Of a stretch of 64,000 bases of DNA, positions 1 through 7,011 are shown piece after piece (positions within the stretch are counted from its first letter, which is position 1; each line of letters begins with the position of its first letter). This DNA comes from [Eubacterium] cellulosolvens LD2006 (GTDB lineage Bacteria; Bacillota; Clostridia; Lachnospirales; Lachnospiraceae): positions 62,001 through 126,000 of the forward strand of contig NZ_KK211309.1 in the NCBI RefSeq assembly GCF_000621585.1, in the 5' to 3' direction. A program made the translations under genes and the position numbers. The notes under the pieces were generated by a model that was given only the letters and a program-made list of their open reading frames with translations, did not search any database and was not told the origin of the DNA.

Positions 1-161
1 AGAAGGCCCTCTGGCAGCGGCTGAAGGAGGCGGATCCCAGGGGCTACCGGCTGATCCGCGGAAGTCTGCAGGGCATTTCGATGCATCTGCCTGGAAGAGG
101 CGGCCGCAAGATCGTGGAAAAAGGATACCGCATCGCAGAGAAGATTTATGGCTTTGACTGA
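1..161 (+). CDS. C-terminal fragment of an unidentified protein
   Basis: The window opens inside a reading frame whose last 52 codons (first full codon at base 3) end at a TGA at 159-161. The visible tail is basic and ends in RIAEKIYGFD; a glycine-arginine stretch (PGRGGRK) lies about 20 residues before the end. The frame stops 15 bases before ispF, so the two are probably co-transcribed. I do not recognise the family from this fragment and assign no function. Confidence 0.5.
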   Translation, partial: KALWQRLKEADPRGYRLIRGSLQGISMHLPGRGGRKIVEKGYRIAEKIYGFD

Positions 162-176
162 CAGAGAGGAGAGCCG

Positions 177-791
177 ATGAGAATTGGAACAGGATACGAC
201 GTACATCGGCTGGTGGAGGGTAGAAAACTGATCCTCTGCGGCGTTGAGATTCCGTATGAACTGGGGCTTCTCGGACATTCCGACGCGGATGTCGCGCTGC
301 ATGCTATCATGGATGCGCTGCTCGGCGCGGCTGCCCTTAAGGATATCGGTTATCATTTTCCGGATACCGATCCGGCATACAAGGGCGCCTCGAGCATAGA
401 ACTGCTCCGAAACGTCGGGGACATGCTCGATGAAAAGATGTATGTCATTTCAAATATAGATTGCACGATCATCTGTCAGAGACCGAAGCTTCGGCCCTAT
501 CTTGACCGGATGGTCACGAATGTGGCGGAGGCGCTCGGCATCGAAGAAGACCGGGTAAACATCAAGGCCACAACCGAGGAAGGACTCGGGTTCACCGGAA
601 CGGGTGAGGGGATCTCTTCGCAGGCCGTGTGCCTTTTGGAGAATGCCCTGGACGGACCGGTGCGAACCATTGATCCGGAAGAGAGCCATCGGGAAAACCC
701 CGGAGGAGGCTGTGCGGCCTGCCCGATGCGGGGGAAACATCCGGATCAGGCAGAGATTGATCTGCTGAATAAATCGGAAGAAACAAGCTAG
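177..791 (+). CDS. ispF: 2-C-methyl-D-erythritol 2,4-cyclodiphosphate synthase with a C-terminal extension
   Basis: This is the MEP-pathway enzyme that cyclises CDP-methylerythritol 2-phosphate, releasing CMP, in the cytosol. The N-terminal GTGYDVHRL carries the Asp and His zinc ligands, [17 protein letters not shown] follows, and [11 protein letters not shown] is the family's closing motif. The catalytic core ends near residue 158, the normal family length. About 45 further residues follow, including a GGGCAACPM segment with two cysteines, which the canonical enzyme lacks. An AGAGGAGAG ribosome site precedes the ATG. It is the first complete gene of an operon with cysS, mrnC, rlmB and sigH. 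The core identification is secure; the extension is unexplained. Confidence 0.95.
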   Translation: MRIGTGYDVHRLVEGRKLILCGVEIPYELGLLGHSDADVALHAIMDALLGAAALKDIGYHFPDTDPAYKGASSIELLRNVGDMLDEKMYVISNIDCTIICQRPKLRPYLDRMVTNVAEALGIEEDRVNIKATTEEGLGFTGTGEGISSQAVCLLENALDGPVRTIDPEESHRENPGGGCAACPMRGKHPDQAEIDLLNKSEETS

Positions 792-835
792 TCTGCGGAA
801 AATGCAGTACGGTGGGTGTAGAAGGAGAGCTGGAA

Positions 836-2326
836 ATGGCATTAAGATTTTATAATACGATGACGAAATCCATACAGGAATTCAAACCGATCCGCGAGGG
901 TGAGGTTTCCATGTATGTGTGCGGACCTACGGTCTACAATCTGATTCACATCGGCAATGCGCGTCCGATGATCGTTTTTGACACCGCGCGCAGATATATG
1001 GAGTACAAGGGATATCGCGTGAACTATGTGTCCAACTTTACGGATGTGGATGACAAGATCATCAAAAAGGCAAACGAAGAGGGCGTGACAAGTGAGGAAA
1101 TCTCTCAGCGCTATATCAAAGAGACGATGAAGGATATGGCGGATATGAATGTCCGTCCGGCCACAACACATCCCCTGGCAACGGAAGAGATCGGTGGAAT
1201 GATCGAGCTGATCCGCGATCTTCAGGAGAAGGGCTATGCCTATGAAGTGAACGGAACGGTCTACTTCCGCACGCGAAAAGACGAAAGGTATGGCAAACTT
1301 TCCCATAAGAATCTCGATGATCTTCGCTCCGGTTTCCGTGATCTGAAGGTTTCCGGCGAGGATCAGAAAGAAGATCCGCTGGATTTCGTGCTCTGGAAGC
1401 CGAAAAAACCGGGAGAGCCTTTCTGGGAGAGCCCGTGGGGAGACGGACGTCCGGGCTGGCACACCGAGTGCTGCGTCATGTCCCGCAAATATCTCCATGC
1501 GACGACAATCGATATCCATGCCGGCGGAGAGGACCTGATCTTCCCGCATCACGAAAATGAGATCGCGCAGGTGGAGTGCTCGACGGGAGATGAGTTCGCG
1601 CACTACTGGCTGCACAACGCGTTCCTGAATATTGACAATGTAAAGATGTCCAAGTCGCTGGGCAACTTCCGCACAGTGCGTGAGATCGGAGAACACTATG
1701 ATCTTCAGATTCTTCGCTTCTTTATGCTCTCCGCGCATTACCGGAGAGTCCTGAATTTCAGTGCCGAGAGTATGGAGTCCGCAAAAGCGTCTCTTGGAAG
1801 AATCCGCACCGCAGTCAAGGCGCTTGGTGACCGCGCGAAAGCGGCATCTGCGCAGGAACTGACGAATCAGGAGCGAGCAAGACTTGGCGTTGACGCGAAC
1901 GGAGCAGTGCTTCCGTTCGAGGTGACTTCGGATCCGGTGACAGGGGCGCAGGTAAAACCGGACGATATGCGTGTGTTCCGCTATGACTTTGAGCAGGCCA
2001 TGGATGACGACCTCAATACGGCGGACGCGGAGGCTGCGATCTTCAACCTTGTGCGCTTCGCGAACATCGAGGTACAGGAGAACAGCTCCAAAGCTTTTGC
2101 GGAGGCCGTGAAAAAAGAAATTGTCGAGCTCAGTGATATCCTTGGACTGATCGTGGATGTGGAGGAAGAAGATCTTGACGCAGAGATCGAAGCGCTGATT
2201 GAAAAGAGACAGGCGGCCCGCAAGGCAAAGGATTTTGCGATGGCTGACGCGATTCGCGATGAGCTGCTCGAAAAAGGAATCGCTCTCAAAGATACACGCG
2301 AAGGCGTAAAGTGGGAGAGGATCTGA
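836..2326 (+). CDS. cysS: Cysteinyl-tRNA synthetase
   Basis: Class I aminoacyl-tRNA synthetase that charges tRNA-Cys. The HIGH-type motif is seen in CGPTVYNLIHIGNARP, whose Cys is a zinc ligand, and the KMSKS loop in NVKMSKSLGNF. Further zinc-site residues lie in the GWHTECCVMS and HAGGEDLIFPHHENE regions. The C-terminal DALR-like helical domain contains DDDLNTADAEAAIFNL and a terminal segment rich in KAKDFAMADAIRDELLEKG. I chose the ATG at 836 because AAGGAGAG lies 6 bases upstream and MALRFYNTM is a typical start; a GTG at 812 in the same frame lacks such a site. The 496-residue length is slightly above the usual 460-480, with an extra stretch around residues 340-375. mrnC begins 7 bases downstream. 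Confidence 0.96.
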   Translation: MALRFYNTMTKSIQEFKPIREGEVSMYVCGPTVYNLIHIGNARPMIVFDTARRYMEYKGYRVNYVSNFTDVDDKIIKKANEEGVTSEEISQRYIKETMKDMADMNVRPATTHPLATEEIGGMIELIRDLQEKGYAYEVNGTVYFRTRKDERYGKLSHKNLDDLRSGFRDLKVSGEDQKEDPLDFVLWKPKKPGEPFWESPWGDGRPGWHTECCVMSRKYLHATTIDIHAGGEDLIFPHHENEIAQVECSTGDEFAHYWLHNAFLNIDNVKMSKSLGNFRTVREIGEHYDLQILRFFMLSAHYRRVLNFSAESMESAKASLGRIRTAVKALGDRAKAASAQELTNQERARLGVDANGAVLPFEVTSDPVTGAQVKPDDMRVFRYDFEQAMDDDLNTADAEAAIFNLVRFANIEVQENSSKAFAEAVKKEIVELSDILGLIVDVEEEDLDAEIEALIEKRQAARKAKDFAMADAIRDELLEKGIALKDTREGVKWERI

Positions 2327-2333
2327 CAGTCGA

Positions 2334-2858
2334 ATGGACAGAGAGTTTGATTTAGCTGAAGAAATCATCAGAAATCTGGAAGGGCAGGCTGCCCTTCCGG
2401 ATTTTGATATAAAACAGTATTCTCCTCTGACGCTTGCGTATATCGGAGACTGTATCTATGAGCTGGTGGTACGGACGAAGGTTGTCCGCGAGGCAAACGA
2501 GGCGGTGAACCGGCTTCACCGGAAAGCCAGCGCTCTTGTGAAAGCAGAGGCGCAGTCGGCGATGATCGGTATTTTCGAAGAGCGGGGAATCCTTACGGAA
2601 GAGGAACAGCGCGTATACAAGCGGGGGCGGAATGCAAAGGCGTATACACACGCGAAGAACGCGAGTATACAGGAGTACCGCCGTGCGACCGGCTTTGAGG
2701 CCGTCTTCGGGTATCTCTACCTGAAGGGGGATATGGAACGGCTGTTGGAGCTGGCGGGGATCGGCCTTGGCGCTTATTGCCGGACAGAGAAGATTTCAAA
2801 GAACACGTACATACCTGAGGCTAGGAATCGCACGGGTTCCGGGAAGGAACAGGAATGA
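2334..2858 (+). CDS. mrnC: Mini-ribonuclease III
   Basis: A 174-residue RNase III-like protein without the double-stranded RNA-binding domain, matching the Mini-III family that trims 23S rRNA ends in Firmicutes. The signature is LTLAYIGDCIYELVVR near residue 30, with the catalytic acid in GD, and the helix containing KRGRNAKAYTHAKNAS. Mini-III genes typically sit between cysS and rlmB, as here. The stop overlaps the rlmB start by four bases (ATGA), which suggests translational coupling. The C-terminal tail after the RNase fold, ending GSGKEQE, is short and polar. Confidence 0.92.
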   Translation: MDREFDLAEEIIRNLEGQAALPDFDIKQYSPLTLAYIGDCIYELVVRTKVVREANEAVNRLHRKASALVKAEAQSAMIGIFEERGILTEEEQRVYKRGRNAKAYTHAKNASIQEYRRATGFEAVFGYLYLKGDMERLLELAGIGLGAYCRTEKISKNTYIPEARNRTGSGKEQE

Positions 2859-3778
2859 GAAATAATAAGAGAGCAGAAGACGGAAGAACATTTCGTCGGG
2901 GAAGTGCAGGAGAAGAAGGAAGAATGCGCAGCCGCCGGGAGAGAACTGACGGGACGGGGAAAAGAAAAAACGCTGTAAGAAGCGGAGATTTCAGACGCGC
3001 GGAGAAATCCGTTGCTGCGGATGCGGCAGAGGATCTGGAGTTTGCCGGGAATCCGAACCGTCTGGAAGGCCGCAATGCGGTTCTTGAGGCATTCCGTTCC
3101 GGCCGAAGTGTCGATAAGCTTTATGTGCAGGCGGATCTCCGGGAGGGAATGATCCAGACGATCACAAGAGAGGCGAGGAAGGCCGGAACGATCATCAGTT
3201 ATGTTCCGAAAGAACGACTGAATCAGATGAGCGAGACCGGAAGCCATCAGGGAGTCATCGCTGTGGTTGCCTCCTTTGCTTATGCAGAAGTGGAGGATAT
3301 TCTGCAAAAGGCAAGAGACAAGGGGGAGGCGCCGTTCATTTTCCTGCTCGACGGGATCGAGGATCCGCACAATCTCGGAGCCATCATCCGTACGGCGAAC
3401 CTGGCGGGCGCGCACGGTGTGATCATCACCAGACATCGGGCGGTCGGTCTGACGGCTACGGTTGCAAAGGCCTCCGCCGGCGCCATCAATTACACGCCGG
3501 TGGCGAAGGTGACCAATCTCGGAACAACTATCGAGGAATTAAAGAAGCAGGGCATGTGGTTTGTCTGCGCGGCGATGGATGGAACGACCATGTATGACCT
3601 GGATCTCAAAGGACCGATCGGGCTTGTGATCGGAAATGAGGGAGAGGGAGTCAGCAGGCTTGTGAGAGAAAAATGTGACTTTACGGCTTCGATTCCGATG
3701 AAGGGGGACATAGATTCTCTGAATGCTTCCGTTGCAGCGGGAGTTCTTGCCTACGAGATTGTACGACAGAGACAGTAA
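2855..3778 (+). CDS. rlmB: 23S rRNA (guanosine-2'-O-)-methyltransferase, SpoU/TrmH family
   Basis: SPOUT-class methyltransferase predicted to methylate G2251 of 23S rRNA. Residues 1-65 are a highly charged Arg/Lys/Glu-rich extension. The substrate-binding domain follows, beginning NRLEGRNAVLEAFRSGR. The catalytic SpoU fold carries the three knot motifs: LLDGIEDPHNLGAIIRTA, then VIGNEGEGVSRLV, then IPMKGDIDSLNASVAAGV. The basic N-terminal extension varies in length within this family and could contact rRNA. The gene overlaps mrnC by four bases; sigH follows within 30 bases. Confidence 0.93.
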   Translation: MRNNKRAEDGRTFRRGSAGEEGRMRSRRERTDGTGKRKNAVRSGDFRRAEKSVAADAAEDLEFAGNPNRLEGRNAVLEAFRSGRSVDKLYVQADLREGMIQTITREARKAGTIISYVPKERLNQMSETGSHQGVIAVVASFAYAEVEDILQKARDKGEAPFIFLLDGIEDPHNLGAIIRTANLAGAHGVIITRHRAVGLTATVAKASAGAINYTPVAKVTNLGTTIEELKKQGMWFVCAAMDGTTMYDLDLKGPIGLVIGNEGEGVSRLVREKCDFTASIPMKGDIDSLNASVAAGVLAYEIVRQRQ

Positions 3779-3806
3779 AATGAAACCGGGGGAGAGTGTG
3801 GAAGAC

Positions 3807-4385
3807 ATGAACGCATATGATTCCATGGATGATACGGAATTGATCCGGAAATTCCGGGCGGGGGAAGCGCAGATCGGCGACTATCTGGTGGAAAAATACA
3901 AACCGCTTGTCAAATCAAAGGCGCGTGAACTGTTCCTTGCCGGCGGAGATCATGAGGATCTCCTTCAGGAGGGCATGATCGGACTGTTCCGGGCGGTGCG
4001 GGAATACGATGAAGAGCGCGAAGCGTCGTTTCGTACGTTTGCTCTCCTTCTTGTGACCCGGCAGATGTACTCGGCCATCCAGGGGGCGCAGAGGCAGAAA
4101 CACAAAGCACTGAATTCCTCCGTTTCCATCAGTGAACTTCAGGACAATCAGGAGGAGGGAAAGCTTGGCGTCGTGGACAGCCCGGAAACCATTGTTGTCA
4201 ACCGTGAGAATGCGGAGGCGCTCCGGCAGAAAATTGACGGGGTTCTAAGCCCGCTGGAGCGAAGAGTTCTGGGCTACTATCTCGACGGGATGGACTACAG
4301 GACGATCGCCGAGCGAATGAACCGGTCTCCGAAATCCATCGATAACACGCTGCAGAGGATCCGAAGAAAAGTATCGCATCTGTGA
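3807..4385 (+). CDS. sigH: RNA polymerase sigma-H factor (Spo0H-like)
   Basis: A sigma-70-family factor of the Spo0H type. Region 2 is visible in DHEDLLQEGMIGLFRAVREYDEE and the following TFALLLVTRQMYSAI segment. Region 4 lies in the C-terminal third, with SPLERRVLGYYLDGMDYRTI and the recognition-helix part SPKSIDNTLQRIRRK. These match the Spo0H subgroup closely. I start it at ATG 3807, downstream of a GGGGGAG sequence; an in-frame ATG at 3780, immediately after the rlmB stop, is possible and would add nine residues. In Firmicutes SigH runs stationary-phase and sporulation-entry genes; whether this organism sporulates cannot be told here. It is the last gene of the operon, and the terminator overlaps its stop codon. 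Confidence 0.92.
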   Translation: MNAYDSMDDTELIRKFRAGEAQIGDYLVEKYKPLVKSKARELFLAGGDHEDLLQEGMIGLFRAVREYDEEREASFRTFALLLVTRQMYSAIQGAQRQKHKALNSSVSISELQDNQEEGKLGVVDSPETIVVNRENAEALRQKIDGVLSPLERRVLGYYLDGMDYRTIAERMNRSPKSIDNTLQRIRRKVSHL

Positions 4386-4396
4386 TGCTTTTTTTT
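4376..4396 (+). terminator. Rho-independent terminator of the ispF-sigH operon
   Basis: GCATC and GATGC form a short stem around a three-base loop and are followed by eight T residues. The stem includes the last codons and the TGA of sigH. The stem is only 5 bp but the T-tract is strong. Confidence 0.7.
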
Positions 4397-4436
4397 GTAT
4401 CAGCGTCAGAAATGGCGCGGCCTCTGCGGCGTTTTT

Positions 4437-4470
4437 TTTGTGTTATAAGAAATTCCTATGACGCAAAACC
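4437..4470 (+). repeat. Degenerate fragment of the dispersed palindromic element
   Basis: TTTTTTGTGTTATAAGAAAT followed by TCCTATGACGCAAAACC resembles the left arm of the element seen intact at 6270 and 56141. The rest of the unit is not recognisable. Family membership is inferred from the short shared string and its position right after a terminator. Confidence 0.35.
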
Positions 4471-4525
4471 AAAATAATTACAATGTGTACAAAATTATCA
4501 CATATAATAAATAAAAATTGTGAGA

Positions 4526-4554
4526 TTGACACAAATATAAGCGTAAGGTATAGT
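4526..4554 (+). promoter_or_regulatory. Sigma-A promoter of the CAP/DUF5648 gene
   Basis: TTGACA and TATAGT are separated by 17 bases, with an A/T-rich stretch just upstream. This predicts a leader of about 100 bases before the ATG at 4663, which has GGAGG eight bases upstream. Confidence 0.8.
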
Positions 4555-4662
4555 CAAATTATGAGGTGATTTGCACAAAAAAGTTGGGAAATACCACTTG
4601 TATACGCATTTTTGTGAAGCTTTCGGACACGGCCGTTCTGTTTCGAAGCGGAGGATCTTACT

Positions 4663-5754
4663 ATGAGAAGGTGGAAAGTTGCAGTTTTGATGGCGTTGAT
4701 CTGTACAACAGCGGGAGGCAGGCTTGCTGCCCGTCCACAGGAGACAGAGGCAGCGGAACGGGCAGTGGAAACAGGAACAAGAAGTTCCGGGCAGGGATAC
4801 GTCACGATGTTCCGGCTTTATCATCCGGTTACGCGTGAGCATTTTTACACAGCTTCCGCACATGAAAGGGATGTGCTCACCGGCAGAGGGTGGAAAGATG
4901 AAGGCGTGGGATGGTACGCTCCGGAATACTCGGAAACGCCGGTGTATCGCCTGTATCATCCGGCGATACGGGATCATCATTACACAACGAGCGCGCAGGA
5001 GAGAGATGTGCTGTCTTCCAATTGCGGATGGCAGATCGAGGGAATCGGCTGGTATTCGGATGATGCGAAGACGGTACCTCTTTATCGCAGATACTGTCCG
5101 CGGCTGACATCAGGGGCGCATCACTACACGACAAGTTTCGGGGAGGCACAACATCTGCTCTCTGTCGGATGGAAAGATGAGGGGGTCGGCTGGTACGGTA
5201 TAAAACCGGGTGACACGGGCATGAAGAAGGGCGAACAGAGCGAAGAAATGAAGAGAAGTGTAGATACGTGTCCGAATGGCGATGGAGAATCTGCCGCAGA
5301 TTCGGCAGGCTGTGCAGATCAGACATATACGATCGTTCTCGTAGATGGAACTTCTGTGAGCATCATTGGTCATTACGATGATGCAGCTGCTGAAAAGCTG
5401 ACCTCGGAGATCATTTCTTACAGGAAAAAATACGGGCTGGAAACGCAGCGCGTATCAGACAGTCTTGCGGAGGGCGCGAAAGTGAGAGCGGTAGAAGTTT
5501 GCGCGGTAAAGAGCCACATCAGACCGGACGGGACGGACTGCATCACAGTGAGCCGTGAGGCACTTTCTGAGAGTTTTATGAATTATGGGGAGAGTCCGGA
5601 AGAAATTCTGGCCGCCTGGAAAGCTTCGCCCTCGCACAACGGGAACCTCCTTCAGGCTGCGAATCAGCGGATCGGTGTCGGCGTTTTTGCGAGAAGAATA
5701 TCGAATGGAGACAAGGACGAATACCGCTATTCTGCAGTGGTTCTGCAGGGGTGA
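4663..5754 (+). CDS. Secreted protein: DUF5648 repeats plus CAP/SCP domain
   Basis: A 363-residue exported protein. Residues 1-25 form a signal peptide or N-terminal anchor. Residues 50-185 hold three DUF5648-type repeats, each with the pattern YRLYHP..REHFYT....ER..L...GW..EGIGWY. Residues 225-363 resemble the CAP (SCP/PR-1) fold: a long helix containing RKKYGL, then KSHIRPDG, which corresponds to the family's FSHTRPDG motif, and ESFMNYGESPEEILAAWKAS followed by SHNGNLL, matching the CAP active-site and closing strands. Bacterial CAP proteins are extracellular and their catalytic role is generally unsettled. The repeat module recurs in three other proteins of this window that act on peptidoglycan or look as if they do. 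Domain assignment is confident; function is inferred only as cell-wall associated. Confidence 0.85.
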   Translation: MRRWKVAVLMALICTTAGGRLAARPQETEAAERAVETGTRSSGQGYVTMFRLYHPVTREHFYTASAHERDVLTGRGWKDEGVGWYAPEYSETPVYRLYHPAIRDHHYTTSAQERDVLSSNCGWQIEGIGWYSDDAKTVPLYRRYCPRLTSGAHHYTTSFGEAQHLLSVGWKDEGVGWYGIKPGDTGMKKGEQSEEMKRSVDTCPNGDGESAADSAGCADQTYTIVLVDGTSVSIIGHYDDAAAEKLTSEIISYRKKYGLETQRVSDSLAEGAKVRAVEVCAVKSHIRPDGTDCITVSREALSESFMNYGESPEEILAAWKASPSHNGNLLQAANQRIGVGVFARRISNGDKDEYRYSAVVLQG

Positions 5755-5763
5755 AGGGTAAAT

Positions 5764-5772
5764 TGCTATAAT
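5764..5772 (+). promoter_or_regulatory. Candidate extended -10 promoter
   Basis: TGCTATAAT, a perfect TATAAT with an upstream TGn, lies just after the CAP gene stop. A second candidate, TTGAGA-N16-TATAAA at 5843-5870, is nearer the next gene. Either could drive the 75-residue gene at 5942. Confidence 0.45.
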
Positions 5773-5941
5773 TATCGCAAAAGTTTATAAAACCAGAAAA
5801 AATAAAAAAACGGACGTGCTGCCGCACGGAAATGTTACCGTGTTGAGACAATGCCATATTAGAATATAAAAAAACATATTATATAAGGTATGAACGGGTA
5901 TCCAACAGATACATTCATACTTATAAAGAGGCGGGAGATCA

Positions 5942-6169
5942 ATGGCAGGACGCAAAAAGGAAATCGATAGAGAAAATGGGGCATCATTTATTGTTGACAT
6001 CAAGAGGAATGAGTACTCCAGCTGGCAGGGAACGGTAACCTGGATCGAGAGCAATGAGACCGTGTCATTCAGAAGTGCAATGGAACTGATCCGACTGATG
6101 GATTCGGTCGTTGAAAAAGATAGAGAGTTGGAAGCGGGACGCGGGCTGGCAATGGGAAGACAGGCCTGA
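5942..6169 (+). CDS. Small conserved-looking protein of unknown function
   Basis: A 75-residue protein starting after an AGAGGCGGGAGATCA ribosome site. Its pattern is a charged N-terminus, then FIVDIKRNEYSSWQGTVTW, which looks like a beta hairpin centred on SWQGTV, then an amphipathic helix in SFRSAMELIRLMDSVVEKD. I recall similar short proteins with a SWQGTVTW...FRSALELI pattern in Clostridia but know no function. It has no signal peptide or membrane segment. It lies alone between the CAP gene and the giant surface gene and has its own terminator downstream. Confidence 0.75.
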   Translation: MAGRKKEIDRENGASFIVDIKRNEYSSWQGTVTWIESNETVSFRSAMELIRLMDSVVEKDRELEAGRGLAMGRQA

Positions 6170-6235
6170 GGAAGGAAAAACGTTTCGGACACAGAGCTGT
6201 CGAGGCGAGGTCGGGAATAGAATACAGAATATGGA

Positions 6236-6269
6236 AGCAGAGATATCGATTGGGTATCTCTGCTTTTTT
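6236..6269 (+). terminator. Rho-independent terminator
   Basis: AGCAGAGATA and TATCTCTGCT form a perfect 10-bp stem with a 9-base loop, followed by a run of T. It ends the 75-residue gene transcript. Confidence 0.92.
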
Positions 6270-6304
6270 GTGTTATGGAAATTCCTCCGGAATTTCCATA
6301 ACAC
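6270..6304. repeat. Left-arm hairpin of the dispersed palindromic element
   Basis: GTGTTATGGAAATTCC and GGAATTTCCATAACAC are a perfect 16-bp inverted repeat around TCC. The same arm, with substitutions, starts the copies at 28220, 56141, 56308 and 62161. The right part of the unit is not clearly recognisable in the bases that follow. Confidence 0.7.
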
Positions 6305-7011
6305 AAAACACTCTGCTTAGGTGCCGGGCACGCAGGTAAGAAGACCGCAAACGCGAATCTGCTTGTGCGCCTTTCGTCTGCGATCCCCTCAGGATTTATG
6401 TGAATGGATGAAGTTGTGCATAATGACGAGCATAAAAATGACATATACGTGCCGGCACGGGCACATCTGTACGAAAAAATTATCAACAAAACGTCAATCA
6501 TTGCGCCGGCCAAGGCACGCGGGCTGTACTGTGTCCGACAGAAAAGTTGTGAAATGCTGCTTTAATAAAACATATTGGTGTTTTGTGACACGGGATTTGG
6601 AAAGCTGGAGGGGATTGCCTGACGGACAGAGGGGATTCTGCTCTCAAAACCGGATCGAGCATCATGTCTGGATTTCGAAAAGGTGAAAATAGAAACTCTA
6701 ATTTTGCGAATAGTTTCGAAAGTTGCGCGAATAGAATTTGTTTATTATTGTAAGAAAACAATGCATAAAAACGAAAAACATGTGGTTTGAGTCACTGATC
6801 AGGAAATAATCCCTAAAAATTTTTGAAAAAATAGACGAAATTACGAAAACTGTGACTAATTTGTTACGTTCGGGAAGTAGGATGTTCGAAGACAAAATGT
6901 CAAAGTGTATACACAGAACATGGATGTGACATGCAATTATCCAAAAGGGTTTCGTAAATGGGGTGAGACCCGGGTTCTGAGGTGCAGCACAACTATTTTT
7001 AGGAGGGTTAT
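6305..7011. other. 700-base gap and leader upstream of the giant surface gene
   Basis: No convincing gene is present. A 121-codon open frame at 6321-6686 has no ribosome site and a Cys/His/Arg-rich composition unlike a real protein. The last 300 bases are A/T-rich. I could not identify a strong promoter; TTCGAA-N17-TATACA at 6885-6913 is the best weak candidate. An AGGAGGG ribosome site lies directly before the ATG at 7012. The segment around 6945-6990, with GGGTTTCG, GGGGTGAGACCCGGG and GAGGTGCAG, could fold but fits no riboswitch class I can name. Confidence 0.5.

Noticed and set aside
812-835. GTG start for cysS at 812
   Set aside because: The ATG at 836 has an AAGGAGAG site at proper distance and gives the normal family N-terminus.
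6321-6686. A 121-codon plus-strand frame in the gap before the giant gene
   Set aside because: No ribosome site, odd composition, and it starts within sequence adjoining a repeat hairpin.
6940-7000. Cyclic-di-GMP or other known riboswitch before the giant gene
   Set aside because: Some G-rich pairing is possible but I could not match any conserved riboswitch core.
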